The notes beneath the pieces are model-generated. The model saw nothing but the letters and a program-made list of their open reading frames with translations. It did not search any database and was not told where the DNA came from. 64,000 nt of DNA from Casuarius casuarius (taxonomy: Eukaryota > Chordata > Aves > Casuariiformes > Casuariidae): contig PTFA01000031.1 of NCBI GenBank assembly GCA_003342895.1, forward strand, positions 5,560,678-5,624,677, in the 5' to 3' direction. This document shows positions 50,390-62,839 of the stretch, in pieces. Position 1 is the first letter of the stretch, and every line of letters starts with the position of its first letter. The position numbers and the translations under genes were made by a program.

Positions 50390-51790
50390 TGGAAAACAGG
50401 AAGATAGCCCAAACTTATGGTAGAGGTAGAAAAATCTCCCCCTTCCAGAATGCAGTTTCTCAGGTCTTTCCACCTAAGGAGACCATTTGAGGGTCTAAAT
50501 CCTCTTAGTTCTTCTCAGCTGAGCTGCAGGTGTCCAGGTCACTGACCCTGCGCTTCCCACCATCGCACTGTTTCTCGCCAGCCTCCTAAGTGGGGCAATG
50601 CAGGAAGATGACACAGCACCAAGTTCGGGCGCCAGACTTTTACCCTTTGTGCCACTCTGACAGTGTACAGAGGCCACAAACCTACCTAAAGCCCTGGCAG
50701 ATGGATTGGTTAACAAGTGACAAATCAAACTATTTCAATTTTCTAAAATTTCTAGCATATGACACAACCCTCCGAAGCAATTCAACCCTGCCCCAGCACT
50801 GGCAAGTTACCTTGGTATGAATCAGGTTTATATTTGTCATGCTTCCAAATGCATACCTTTCTGTGCAAATCCTACTCCTTTCTCACGCTTGCAGTGGACA
50901 GCCTGGTCATTTGTACACAGCTGTTGTGGCGAAATTGGCTCCAGGCTTAGGCTTCAAGCTTTGCTTCTCCATTCATATTTCCATAGCCTAAGAAAATTCT
51001 CTCAGGCCCAGGAGCTTTATACCACCCCCACATGTCTGGGCAGGAAGGAGAGGGATCAGATAAATAAGTTAATTATATCAACAAATAAGAGAGATTCCCA
51101 ATGGACAGAAACTCCAGGCCCAAACAGGAGAAGCCCAGTTTTAGGTCTGCCCTGCCAACTGCCCAGCCAGGGTACCAAGAGGGCTTGCAGCACACTGGGA
51201 CAGGAGGCTTCAATTACCCAGGCAGTAAATGTCCCGTCAGGGCGTAATGCAGGGACTACTGTTTTTGCTGTCACAAACGACCTCTTCAGGGAGCAGCGAG
51301 GCAGGGAATCCACTAGAGAAGAAGCAAACTACTATGCAGAAGCTGGCTCAAAAATTTATTATCAAAATATTATTCTGAAACAGTAACTACATTGTACTTA
51401 GGTTTGTTAGAGCAGCCATAAAAGTTGTAGCTATCCATCTGCCTATCTACCTCCCCTGCAGCAGTCTGATTTCAGAAGGTGACACTGCAACAACATAAGA
51501 AGCTTCAAGGAACTATAAAGGACAGCTGAAAGGGTAAAATATTTCAAAGCAGCTTGCAGACTATTTAAAGATACTGTATTACAGCCACAGAGTAGATGTA
51601 TATTTACTGTAAAAAGACCCCAAAAGCCAACATGGTTAATCAGCAGAATAAAATTTTCTGTAAGTGAGAAAAATAGAAAAGAACAGAAACTCCAGCAAGT
51701 TAATTCTAAAAATATAATACAGAAGGCTAAAAATATCTGAGTACCTTGCAAAATCCATAATAACTGAGAACGAGTTAAAAGGTCAAATTA
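50390..51790. other. Intergenic DNA with one chance-like long frame
   Basis: A 189-codon + strand frame (50817-51386) is the longest unexplained frame in the right flank. Its composition (serine, threonine, glutamine and arginine rich, no domain-like blocks) looks random, and a shifted frame overlaps it. No repeat was firmly recognised. Confidence 0.4.
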
Positions 51791-51794
51791 CATA

Positions 51795-52380
51795 AACACA
51801 GGAAGAGTCAACGTGGGTTTTGTAGATGGAAAACCTGTTTCAGAAACTGCTACGTTTTCTTGAAGGAATCAACAAGTACGTGGAAAGGAAAACCCATTGA
51901 TATAGTCGGCTTGGATTTTCCGAAAGGAATTTACAGAGACCCCTGTTAAAGTTTCCAAGCTGTCATGGGATAAAGAAGGCGGCACTCTCATATTTAATTA
52001 GCAGTCAAAAGGGATGAAAGAAATGGAGAGATGTCATCAGTGTGTAGCTCTGCATTACAGCTGTGCTATGAGCATAAAAACCTGAAAAGGGGGATCCAAA
52101 GTCAGATGATAAAGTTTCCTTACAATATTAAGTTAATCAAAATAGTAAAGACAATGACAGATTGCAAGGAGTTGCAGAAGATAAATGTAGAGTAACACAC
52201 GTAGGAAAAAACAATCCAAACATCACATGCACAGCAGCAAGCTCTGAACCACTGCCCTTCAGGAAAGGGGCTTTGGCATTAAAATGGACAGTTTTATGAC
52301 CATGTCAGCTAAATGCTAGTCATCAGTAAAGAAAGCCAGCAGAACATTAGGAATTACTAGGTGAGATAAGGTGTGTGGTT
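51795..52380 (+). mobile_element. Ancient CR1/L3-like LINE fragment (decayed ORF2 end)
   Basis: The landmarks occur in CR1 ORF2 order: GTCAACGTGGGTTTTGTAGATGG, ATAGTCGGCTTGGATTTTCCGAAAGG (the region encoding LDFQKAFD in live elements), AAGCTGTCATGGGATAAAG, GACAGATTGCAAGGAGTTGCAG, TAGAGTAACACACGTAGGAAAAAACAATCC and AGAACATTAGGAATTACTAGG. The frame is broken in many places. No intact open reading frame remains. Confidence 0.7.
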
Positions 52381-52484
52381 TATTAGACCAGTTGATGTAG
52401 CTGGAAAATGCAGACCTGGTTTTGGGTACTGAAAGAGAATGGCAGACTTGAGGGTAAAAGAGAAACTCTCGTTAGGTAGCTGAA

Positions 52485-52575
52485 GACAGCAATTAGGTCC
52501 CACTTTCGCCCACTCCTTTCCAGGCTGAACAAGTCCAGCTCACTCAAACCCTGCTCATACAATTCCCTTAAAGGA
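52485..52575 (-). mobile_element. CR1 LINE fragment, antisense
   Basis: TTAGGTCCCACTTTCGCC..CTTTCCAGGCTGAACAAGTCCAGCTCACTCAAACCCTGCTCATAC is the reverse complement of a standard CR1 segment (usually ..CTCCAGGCTGAACAAGCCCAGCTCCCTCAGCC..). It lies about 100 bases after the sense-oriented CR1 fragment. Confidence 0.75.
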
Positions 52576-52589
52576 ACAGGCTGAGGGAA

Positions 52590-55540
52590 GAATAAGACCT
52601 TCTTCTTCTGCCATTGAGCTGCTGATTGGAGAAGCTCACTGCTGATTCTCCATTACTTTAGGTCACTTTTAGCTGAGGTCACTTAGGTCACTTTCTCTGG
52701 AAGAACAACATGGAGGATCAGGTTAGGAGTGGACATTGATCCCATGCATATAGAGAGAATTCACTGAATACCACAAGACAAAAATACGGTTATTCTGCAG
52801 CAAATCAGACAGCTTTTGTTATCCTTCTGACGCAGCCAGTTTTTTTTTTTTTTAATACGTTTTTAAGATCCCTTCCTTTTAAATCACAGAACAGTATAAT
52901 CCTCCTGGCTGAGCAGCTACAGCCTGTGATGATTATCTCTGAGCCTTCTTCAAAGGCTAGGCAGTATTTCCTTCAAGCTCAAGTGCAGTTCTTCCTAGAT
53001 GTTTCAGTTGCACAAGCTGTATGCATCCTGGGGGAGAGAGCCCTGTGGATAAATCAGCTTATGAATGGCCAGGTTTGCCCTGCTGCATTCACACACCAGC
53101 AACAGAGATTATGTTGTTTACATTATTATTCCTGGTCTACTCTATCTAAGAAGAAAAGAAAAGGGAGGGGGAAAGCAACAATGCAAACCAAAACAAAGAT
53201 GAGGCTTAAAAAATAAATTAAAATAATCGTTATACTATTCCCACATAAACAAAATTGTTTGATGAGATTTTTTTTTAATGGGGAAAAGGAGAGAACATAG
53301 ACTGAAAAGGAGAAATGGATGTAACTTCAAAGATAGGAACACACCAATGGGTAATAAATATTTATAAAATAAGACATGCATCAGCCTGCCACATACACTT
53401 TCTACAAAATGATACATNGATGACTAAAGTGTGATAAAGAAATGCAGAGTAAAGTAACACAGAGCTTAAATTTAGACACATGTAGATTTTTCCAAATGCT
53501 GCATTTTCAAGTATATGAGGAAAAAAAAGACAAGCAGGGAGGGGAAAGATGAAGCGATTTTTTTTTTCAAACTAAACACAACTGTTTCACATCTTCATTT
53601 TTTCTTTGTTTCTTCCCTTTTTTCAATTTCCCTCAACTTCCAGCCTTTGTTCCTTTGTCTTATAACACGTTGTTATTCTCAATATGACAAAAGTTGTACT
53701 TTTTATGCCAAATTGTTTGATACATTTTATAAAAGAAAATGAAAGACAGACCTTTGACTGCAAGGAGATGTGGAAGTTTGCTTGGTGCCATACCAAGCTG
53801 CATCCACCATCTTCAGTTAACCCCTTCAGCAACTAGCTGCTGCCTGTGCACCCTTAGCAAGACATTTCCTGCCAGAGCAGCAGAACGGATTGCCACTTCT
53901 GCAAAACTGAGAGGTGCTGCTTTAAATTTCTGAGACACTCCTTTGAGATCAAATTAAGGCCTTCCCAGCGCATTTAGCGGAACGGTGACCAGATCTCCGT
54001 GCCAAAGGCGCTGCGCCTCAAACTTGGCCCCTGAAGAATGACCTCAAATGTGTCTATATTTGTCTCTAGTAAGAGAAGAGGAGTTTTAACATTATGAGTA
54101 CTTGTTACCCCTGCCAATCCAACACAAAGTCCAAGCTGGGTTTTATTCTGCAGCGTGTGTCCTCCTTGCGTAACTTCGACTGCTTAGACCTGTAACACGC
54201 TCATGCAATGCAAAGGGCCTGGCAGTGTCACCCAGGGCATGATTTGAAGGAAACAGGGTAGCAAAAGCAGACAGAGGCTTTACAGTATAAGACCACACTG
54301 GCTGCAGAATCGGATGATGGTGTGCCAATAGTTCCAACCATAACATCCTGTGAGTTTTGCAGGGCTAGGTGTTAGAAAAGACAGCCTTCTAACTTATAAA
54401 ATGAGCACTTCTGCAACAGAAATAATTGGCAGACAAATATAGAACCCTGAAATGTCATTTTTACGCTTTCATTTCAAAGTAATACTACACTTTCAAGTAC
54501 AGTAGAACATAATGACAGTTTTAAAGAGAAAAAGAACAGATTTGATTTTAAAGACTAGGTATAAGAGAAGTGAGTCAGACCTGATCTCAGTGACACCAGA
54601 GGAAATTTGGAGTAATTGCATTAGGATTCTTTCTGATGTAGGCAAGTAAAGCTGAAATCAGCATCTAGCAAATCACAGAATAAAGAAAAATAGAAATATC
54701 CTTCACTGAGGAAGACCTGAAGACAGTTGGAAGGTTGCTGGCTATGTGATTACACCACTTTGTTATTGCTCAGTGACCTAAAGTCTGTGTAACTGTGGAG
54801 CTGAGGGCATTGGGCACACAATATAGCACTTTGGATAGAAGGGCAGGGTATGAAGGTTTATTGCCTTAAAGCAATTTCCAGATGGTGTCGTGTCTCCAAA
54901 GGATGTGTTAAAAGCCACTGAAAAGCATGCCTACGCAGTAGGGTCAGACCGAAGCACCTCAACTCTTGCTCTGAGTCTTGTAAACCATACAAACTGAGTG
55001 AGAAGATAAATGAGCGTGGGCACAGCACTCCCCCAAAAGCTCTCTGGTGCCTGGATCCGAGCCCGGGTCCTTCTAGCCAGCAGAGGAGAGAGCTACTGGA
55101 ATTCAGCTCGCTCTGTTGAAGAAATTCCCTAATTGGGTGTTGCTGCAAGGCTGTTCAGGGTGATACTAAAGAAAACCCTGGGACTGGAGGAACACTTAAA
55201 GCCACTTCTCAAGCTGATCCTGGCCATGCTTGTCTGCACAGTTATCAGGCATGAGGAGGAAGAGGCAGGATCTAGGGAAGTAATATAGAGTGGAGCAAGC
55301 GGAGCAAGATTTGGATGACCAGTATAACAATTCTGAGTTGGAACCGAAGATGGACAGAAACTTCATATTTATTTGTTTAGATGCAAAATTACACAGGTAG
55401 CCCTATGTCTTGTTGTCGCAGACAAGATAACTGTGGTGCTTCCCTCAAAGGAAGCCTTGCCTCCACTAAGGCAGTTGCTGAAAAGTAAAGGATTTGGTGC
55501 CTTTTCTGGTCTGGGCAAATCTGGAAGGACACAGAACCAA
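52590..55540. other. Intergenic DNA, no gene seen
   Basis: AT-rich sequence with T and A runs (52842-52853, 53558-53568) and one ambiguous base at 53418. Segment 53960-54030 is a small GC/CpG-richer spot. No gene or firm repeat was recognised. Confidence 0.6.
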
Positions 55541-55543
55541 AGC

Positions 55544-55672
55544 ATAGATTGCCACTAAAAGATCGGGAATAGGTATGTATCTGCTTAGATAAGCATAATA
55601 GGTACATATCTGCTAAGATCTGCTTATCTAAGCAGATACATACCTATTCCCGATCTTTTAGTGACAATCTAT
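55544..55672. repeat. Near-perfect inverted repeat (52-bp arms, 25-bp spacer)
   Basis: The left arm 55544-55595 and right arm 55621-55672 are reverse complements with a single mismatch (GCCACT against the complement of AGTGAC). The 25-base spacer (TAATAGGTACATATCTGCTA and on) is itself similar to the inner part of the left arm (AATAGGTATGTATCTGCTTA). The near-identity implies a recent origin. A replication template switch, a young hairpin transposon remnant or an assembly artefact are the main possibilities. No coding role is seen. Confidence 0.9.
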
Positions 55673-58445
55673 CCTATCCTTCAGGACAGGATTCTCTTTC
55701 AGGAGCACACTTAACTAAGCTGAAATATAGCATATAATTAAAAAAATGATGGCTCAGTAAAACCATTACAGAGCATAACAAGTTCACTGTAATTCCTTAC
55801 AATTAGGCCTATTTTGCAGAATTTGCTGGGTTTTGGAACACTTTTCTGTGATTTGGTGTAAGAGAAGAAATGCCAGAGACTGTAGCCACACACACCACTC
55901 TTTGCTATGTGCTGCACAGCCATTCCAAAAAGGAAACATAAACAAAGATGTACAGCCTGCTTTAATTTGCCTGCACTGCTTCCATTTCCGATACTACATG
56001 ACCTTTTAAAACTGGGCAAAAAAACTGTCTGTAGTGGGCAGGAATCATTTCTTCCATTGCAGTTATTAAAGCTATTACAGTTTGTGAGAGAAAAAGTTCT
56101 TCTGCTTTCCAATATACATACACTTATTCTACTTTGTATCCCTAAACATGTTTTAAACTGTGTCCATAAAAATGCATAGCGTCCTTTGCCATCAAACTTT
56201 CTCTCCACAGAAGTTGATTCTGGCAGCAGGGCTAACATTTTCCTTTAATCTGGCTGCAACACACTGCTGGTCTAAAAGGATCTAGAATGACGGCAGTGAT
56301 ACAGCAAGCTCACTGAATAACACCTCCTCTGGGGATACACTTCCCTTGCATCTAAACTGAAGGCAAAAAAAGAGCACACTGCTAGTCTGGGGTGGTATAC
56401 TTTGGGCGAGGAATACCCAGGAGATTTATCACAATCAATCACAGTCCAGTACATTTAGATTACTTCTAAATGGCAAGTGTTTTTGCCCTTCTAGTTATGT
56501 CATGCCTGTAGGGGACAGTGGTCACGTAAGAGCTTTGGATCCTTTTTTGCTTGAGTAGGTATTTGACCAACTGAGGCTCTTGAAAATTACATGATATTTG
56601 CTGTTCCACACTCACTATATTCTGCTCATCTAACATCTCAGCTACGTGACACGTTATTCACTTTTTGACCTAAATTATTATGCAATCTTACTTTGTGCTA
56701 TTTAAAAGTTGCCTCATTTCACCTTAAATACCACTAACTAATGACAGCTGACGTGATTGCTAACATGGTTTGTGCTCAGTTTCTGGAGTCTCTTCAGATA
56801 ACAGGCCATATAAATGTAAGATCTTATTATACTGACAAAAAAACCTGTGTGCCTGGAACTATTACGACCATCTAGTTCAGATATCTGAAATGATCACACT
56901 TCTTAGGAGACAACTGGTGAGTGAACAGTGTTTAAAACAAATGTAAAAATATTTTTTCAGTACTGACTAACAAAAGGATTTACAAATGTTACTTACCAAA
57001 GATCTAAAGGTAGTGTTTTGCATCCTCTGATACAGAGATTTCACAGAAACTGATGAAAAAGTTATGTTTAATAGTACAGTACCCTGATTGCACCATAGAC
57101 TCTAACCATGTAGCTCGTGAAAGTAATTATGGCAAAAAGAGACACTCTTATGAGGCTCTTCAATCCCACAGATGTAGTGGGATGAACCCTGCCAGCCTTG
57201 CAAAGTCTTTTTCTTATGAATTCCGACCGAGTTAGGTAAAGGTTTTCCATAGCTTCTGACCCCTGGTTTCAGTGGACCGAGGTAATTACGCCACGTTTAG
57301 CAGCTACAGCTATGCGGGAGGCTTGGGGCAGAGCCAAAGCCAGCCACGGAGGCAGCAGCAGCGTCGGCTCCTTGGCGCAAGGCCGCAGCGAGTCAGTCAG
57401 CCCCAGCGCAAGGCAACGCTCCTTCCCCCAGGCATAGGGCAGTGCTGCAAAAATCCGCATTCTCCCTTCTGTGGTTGCAAATGCCTCTCTAGTGCAACAC
57501 TGATGCATCACTGGCATTTGCAAAACCGTACCGAATCCTGTAGTCACCCAATTGCCTTTGACGTGTATATTTTAGCACCTGTCTCACAGGGGCCCATATA
57601 GCTACCACCGTGCAACTTCTGAGCTTCCAGCCACACCGAGTCGCACAGGGCAAAAGCTCAGCAGGGCTTCACAAAATAACCTTCCTAGCTGTTTTGCTTT
57701 GCCATGGACATGATCGGAACATAAAAGATGCTGTTAAGATTATCTCTATCCCAGTTGCTCATTGGCTAGAAAGCCCCTCAGGACTTCTAAATCCACAGGA
57801 ACCACGACTTGCAGATTCACAGCCCTCCCCGCAACAGACTGGAGCTTGCTGTCCAAGGGAAGGGAACTAAAAACGGTATAATGCCTGCCACAGGCCTCGC
57901 TTTCTCTGACTCACTCAGTACTTGCTTATCCCACGCAGAGGAGACCAGCAGAGGGGCTGAGAGATCTGAATTGTCCAACAACATGTGCACACCACCAGGC
58001 TAAGGTTTCTCCTTTGATGGTTCCTCAAATCATGATGCCAAAGAGAAGCTCGGGTATCTTTTCAGCCATACTACCCCTGCTTATTCTTCTGTCACTCACG
58101 AGAGTGAAGTTTCACTATATCCAGTATATTTATGGGGGGCAGACTCAGTCACAAATACCTGGTGCAGTACCCCCTCTCTCTGCAGTACAGCAACACCCAT
58201 GCCCACGGTTCTGCACGGAGCACGAGCTCCCTTGCAGAGGGTATTTAATGCAAGGTTCTCACTGCTTGCTGTGAGATCCAGATCCCCTGGCACTTTTCAC
58301 AAAAGTAGGGCTATTAACCTCACTGACCTGACCTTATTCCACTATTCATTAAGCACTGTGGAGTGAAGGACTAGTTTAGCACTGACTCAGAAGGATGAGT
58401 GCCACCCACTGAATCAAAAACATCACACTTAGCAGCAGCCTGAGT

Positions 58446-58495
58446 ATATATGTGTATAGACATATGTGTGTTTATAGTATATATACACTGTGTAT
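58446..58495. repeat. TATA/TGTG simple repeat
   Basis: An imperfect alternating TATATG/TGTATA tract. Confidence 0.8.
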
Positions 58496-59088
58496 GTTGA
58501 ACAGAAACCAAGGAGTGATCTGACATGGTCGTTATAATTCACCGTGTCTTAGATTAATGTGTTACAACGTTCACTGGCAAAACTGCCAAGATGTTACATG
58601 ATGACGTATACTTACACTAGGTATATTGTAAACCAAGCACGCGGTTTTCCCCAGTGCTTATAGTTGCAGCATCCAAGGAAAATTCCCTAAACCATTACTG
58701 TACCCTTAAACTAGTGGATTTATACCAGCAGAAAAATGAAACAGGGAACCATGGCCCACATTATTTCTCCCATCCCACTGCTTCCTCTCTACACTGTGGC
58801 TGCTAACAATAACTTTCTTGTTTGGTATGTTGTTCTTTCTGCCAGCTGCCACCTTAAATTAGGTTCTCTTATGTTGTCTGGTAGTAAGGATCTTTGGGTT
58901 CACGTTAGGAGATGCATTTAACACACTTCAGATACTCTAGCATAAGCAGCTGTGACATGTAGGCAATTCTGAACATCCACAACTATCACCACCAATTACC
59001 CCCTTTATTAGTCCGACCTTGTGGTGGATACCCAGGGAGAATTTCACTGTCAGTCTAAGCATTTCACAGCTTCCTGTGTTTCATGAAC

Positions 59089-59119
59089 ATATATATATAG
59101 ATATAGATATAGATATATG
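59089..59119. repeat. ATAGAT simple repeat
   Basis: ATATATATATAG followed by (ATATAG) units. Confidence 0.85.
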
Positions 59120-62100
59120 TGCCGTGTTTCACGTTTCACTTGTTTGCTGCCCTCCCGAACACCAGCCTCTTAATTTTAGCTGTTTTGGTAATAAGGTATA
59201 AATCACTTTTTTATGGCTGCTGCACCATTTTTCTGCTAACAGCTGTCATATTGCATTAGGCTACATTATGCACAATGAAGAAAGAGGGAAAGGTGGAGCA
59301 CGACATACGCAGCCTAACAAATTTATTATGCTGTTTGGTTGATAGGCCTATTCATCTTTCAACGCTGAGAGTACAATAAGTCCTACTAACCCAAACTAAC
59401 GGCACTCCAGGAAAATGTTAAGAATGTAGATTATATACAAATCAGGAAACTCTGATACTGTGCATTCAGCTGGGATAATCTACTCCTTGATAATGGAGCC
59501 GATGTATTTTAGGCATCCATTACCCTTAGGATGTTTTTATAAAAATCGGCTTCCAAGCACAGTGGAAATCTGTATTGAACAATGGAACTGTTTAGCTGGT
59601 GGTTATGTTTATACAGCTCAGACACACTCAGGACTTGTCTTCACTGCAGGCTGCAGGGCGATGCAGAGATACCACATTGAGGTGGAGGTAGCGCAGGATT
59701 TCATTGTACGGTGGGGCCGTACCCAGGGCCCACCTTGGGCAAGCAGGTGAGCACCCACGTAGAATAACTCAGGGAATCCCCAGTCTGCCAAAAGTGCCAC
59801 TCTCTCCTTGTCCAAAGAGCCAGGCCCCATTCCTGTGCTTCAGAGAGGCCACCCGAAATCTGAGGTATCCCCGGTCACTTTTATCACTTCAGCACAGCTG
59901 GGCTTCTCTGATACAAGGACATATTTTTAAAATTGTCTGTTAAAACCTGGCAAATGTGGAAGCCAGTTCAAAAGCCCTAACCCACAAGAAATGCCAGGAG
60001 TTCTTACCACTGCAGTTATTGCAAATTCCCTAAATCACGGCACTGAGACTCCATATTAAGGAATACGCACACTAAAATCTTTACAATTCTGACTTTTACC
60101 TAATTATCTTTACTGCAGCATTCATGGTGTGGGGAGTACTGTAAACCGTGTGGTAACGTTAATAATGTGCAAATGGCAATTGTAAAGGTTTTAATAGTGA
60201 CCTCTGCAAGTAGAACCCTTATTGACCATGTCTGCACTCTATGTGTAATCACACAGTGCTGACTAAAACACCAAAATCCTATCCTGGCAGGTACCGAACT
60301 CCGTGCAAAAGCTGGGATGGATTCCTGAGGAACAAATTCCTGTTGGGTTGCTTTTCAGAAAGTGTTAAATGTCTCCCCCTTCCCTTCAGTAAACTAAAAT
60401 TTTAAAAGTTTCACAAGAAATCTGAATTGTTTTATAAAGCTATGAAGAAAGCTGGTCAAACCAAAAATTCATACAAAAATCCATGCTGGTCTGAATTTGA
60501 AATGTTTCCAAAGAGTGGCTGAATTAGAACTTTGGCAGATTCTTTATTTCCAATTTGAATATCAGCACCAGTGCACCCTAATGAGACCCTTTTATTTATT
60601 GCAGGGTTTGAGACCTATATGCAACTCTTTTAGTCCTTTGATAGTTCAAATAGTTTTTCTATTAAATAAAAAATAAATTCATTGGGATATGAACTCATAT
60701 TTTGCAGCCTGAAAATTTACCATATTTGTTGTGGGGACAGCCCATGGATTTGGGACAACCTGGAGAGGTCTGTTTTAAAATCCATCATGCACCAAAGCAC
60801 AGACTCTGTGTTTTCTACCTCTGTTATCAGCTGTGCATAGATAGCCAAGATTTTACAGCAAACCATGGATCCTTTTATATCATTTAAACACAGCCATGAG
60901 TAAGCAAGGGTCAATACCATGTCACAGAAATTTGGGAATATCTCAAAGCGGCCTTCTCTGGCACATGGGAGTTAAAGCTCCTGCAAAATTTAAATTCTTT
61001 GCTGAGATTCAAAAGAGCAATGGACACTGCTACGTCTGGTCAGCTCTGCTGGCTGCAGTGAGCAATAAATGAGACCATATTTTTTGCTCTCTTCATCTTT
61101 AAAATTAAGTTCATGTGAGCCTTCTTTCCGTACCAGCGTACGTGCTCAGAACATTTGCAGTTACAGCTTGCCACTACGCAGGGGTGTTACTCCTCACTCA
61201 TTCAGTGCACCCAACACAAGATTTAGGCACATTTTGTTTTGAAGAGGTTAACCACTGCTGAACCTTATGAAATGTTTAGAGTGTTAATGGTCTCTGTTCA
61301 ACTCTGCATTGCTTTGAAATAGCCTAGCTTATGCATCTGTTTATTTGAACTCAGATTAGCTAATGCAGTTGTTTATTATTCCTTAACTAGAGCACTAAAA
61401 CACTTATTCTATATAGTTTTAATCATTAATTCCTAAGAAGCACATTTTTTCAGCATAAGAACTTGGAAAAAGTTGTTCACTTTGAGTGGGAAGAGTAAGA
61501 TGATTTTATCCACATTTGGGTCTTATTGTTTTAAAAGCGGAAGAGGAATGACAAAATGTTGAGACAATTACGTATGTGCAAGATTATTTATTTGATTTTT
61601 TTTTAACCTAGTGAGATGCATGAATTTATTTAAATTTTGTTTGGATAAAGGTTTCCCTTGACACTGTAGTCTATATATTTTAATTTGGTTTAATGCGTAG
61701 ATGCTTTGGATAAAGCCAAAAATAAAGAGTATGTTCTCCAGCTATATCTAAGAAGATTGCTAGTTAACCATTTTTTAACCTTCCCAGTCCTCTCTAAAGA
61801 AGCATCATCAGTACCAAAAAGAGTACTCTTATTTCCTCACGTAAGACAATATTTATTAGAGCAGAAAAAAATTCTTGAGTCCAAACAAAGACTTTGAAAA
61901 ATCAAGAAGGTTCATATTGATGTTTTCAAAACAAAAACTTTCCACTTCTTGTTTTGCAATAAGGGTTTCTTTTGAGATTTACCTACATTCAGTTTTAACA
62001 AAATGCCTAACTGAAATGTCTTCTGGCCTGAAATGACATTTCTTTCAAATCTGTGTGTTGCTGTTTGGCAAGAAAACTGACAAATTTTAATTCTGGGTGG

Positions 62101-62504
62101 ACCAAAAGAAATGTTTTTATTGTTGTTGATTTTTTGGTTTGGCCAGCACACAAACACAAATAAATAAATTCTTTACACAGCTCTAGTCTTCAGATTAGCA
62201 AGAACTAACTTGATTAGCAAAACTGTCCTTTTAGTTTTACTCACACAAACCCCAAGTTACCTTATTTATTTTGATAGGGTTACTTCATGCATGCGCAAGA
62301 GAAAAAAGCAGCAAGATTTTCCTGTCAAAAACAGTAAATAAGAAGGGATGGGGGGGTGAAAAAAAGAAGGCAAGAAAAGAAAAACAAATCAGTACAACAG
62401 AACTGTATCTCTTCCCCTGCCTATTGCTCTACAGCAGCTGAGACAAAGCTGACTTGAGACTCCGCAGAAGCATCTTTGGAAGCAAACAAAACATATCCAG
62501 CTCC

Positions 62505-62820
62505 GCAGCCGTAGAGCAACTCCCCCAGACACTGCGCTGGGAGGAACCAGAGGCGTTTCAAGGGGCCGTGGGTGGAAAGGAGGATTAGAGAGCCCCGGCG
62601 GGACTCGGACGACCTCTGCTCACTTCCCGACCCCCGCCTCCCCCCGGGAGGCGTGCGGTGGCCGTGGGAACAGCACCTGCCTTTAGCAAGGGAAGCCACC
62701 AGCGTCTTTAACCACCGCCTATGCCCAAAGCCAGTTTTAAAGCCAGTTTTGAGACCAACGGGTGGCCACCAGAACTCAGACATGCCTCTTCGTCCGTTGT
62801 CCACAGCTACGCCAGCAGTA
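62505..62820. promoter_or_regulatory. CpG-rich patch in the right flank
   Basis: About 20 CpG dinucleotides occur in roughly 300 bases, including AGCCCCGGCGGGACTCGGACGACC and CGACCCCCGCCTCCCCCCGGG, in a neighbourhood with almost none. Frames of 127 codons (antisense) and 87 codons (sense) overlap here, as expected from high GC. It could be a small CpG island marking an unannotated promoter or distal regulatory element. Confidence 0.35.
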
Positions 62821-62839
62821 TTTCCCCTATACTAGAGAT

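Larger units (their letters stand above)
55680..62500. other. Intergenic DNA, no gene seen
   Basis: Mostly unique-looking AT-rich sequence. Simple repeats occur at 58446-58495 (TATA-rich) and 59089-59119 (ATAGAT). Segment 57270-57420 is GC-rich with some CpG. Segment 59630-59700 (GGACTTGTCTTCACTGCAGG..) may be an old amniote repeat. The longest frame, 166 antisense codons at 55738-56238, is cysteine/serine-rich with no recognisable family and is not called as a gene. Confidence 0.55.

Noticed and set aside
50817..51386. 189-codon + strand frame
   Set aside because: Long but with random-looking composition and overlapping frames. No domain, promoter or conserved motif seen.
55738..56238. 166-codon antisense frame near the inverted repeat
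   Set aside because: Composition looks random (many Cys, Ser and Phe), no family recognised, and no transcript signals. It is one of many frames expected by chance in 64 kb.
57270..57420. GC-rich segment with CAGCAGCAGCG and several CpGs, considered as a coding exon
   Set aside because: The frames here are glutamine/arginine-rich from repeats, with no splice sites or homologue recognised. CpG content is lower than in the 62.5-kb patch.
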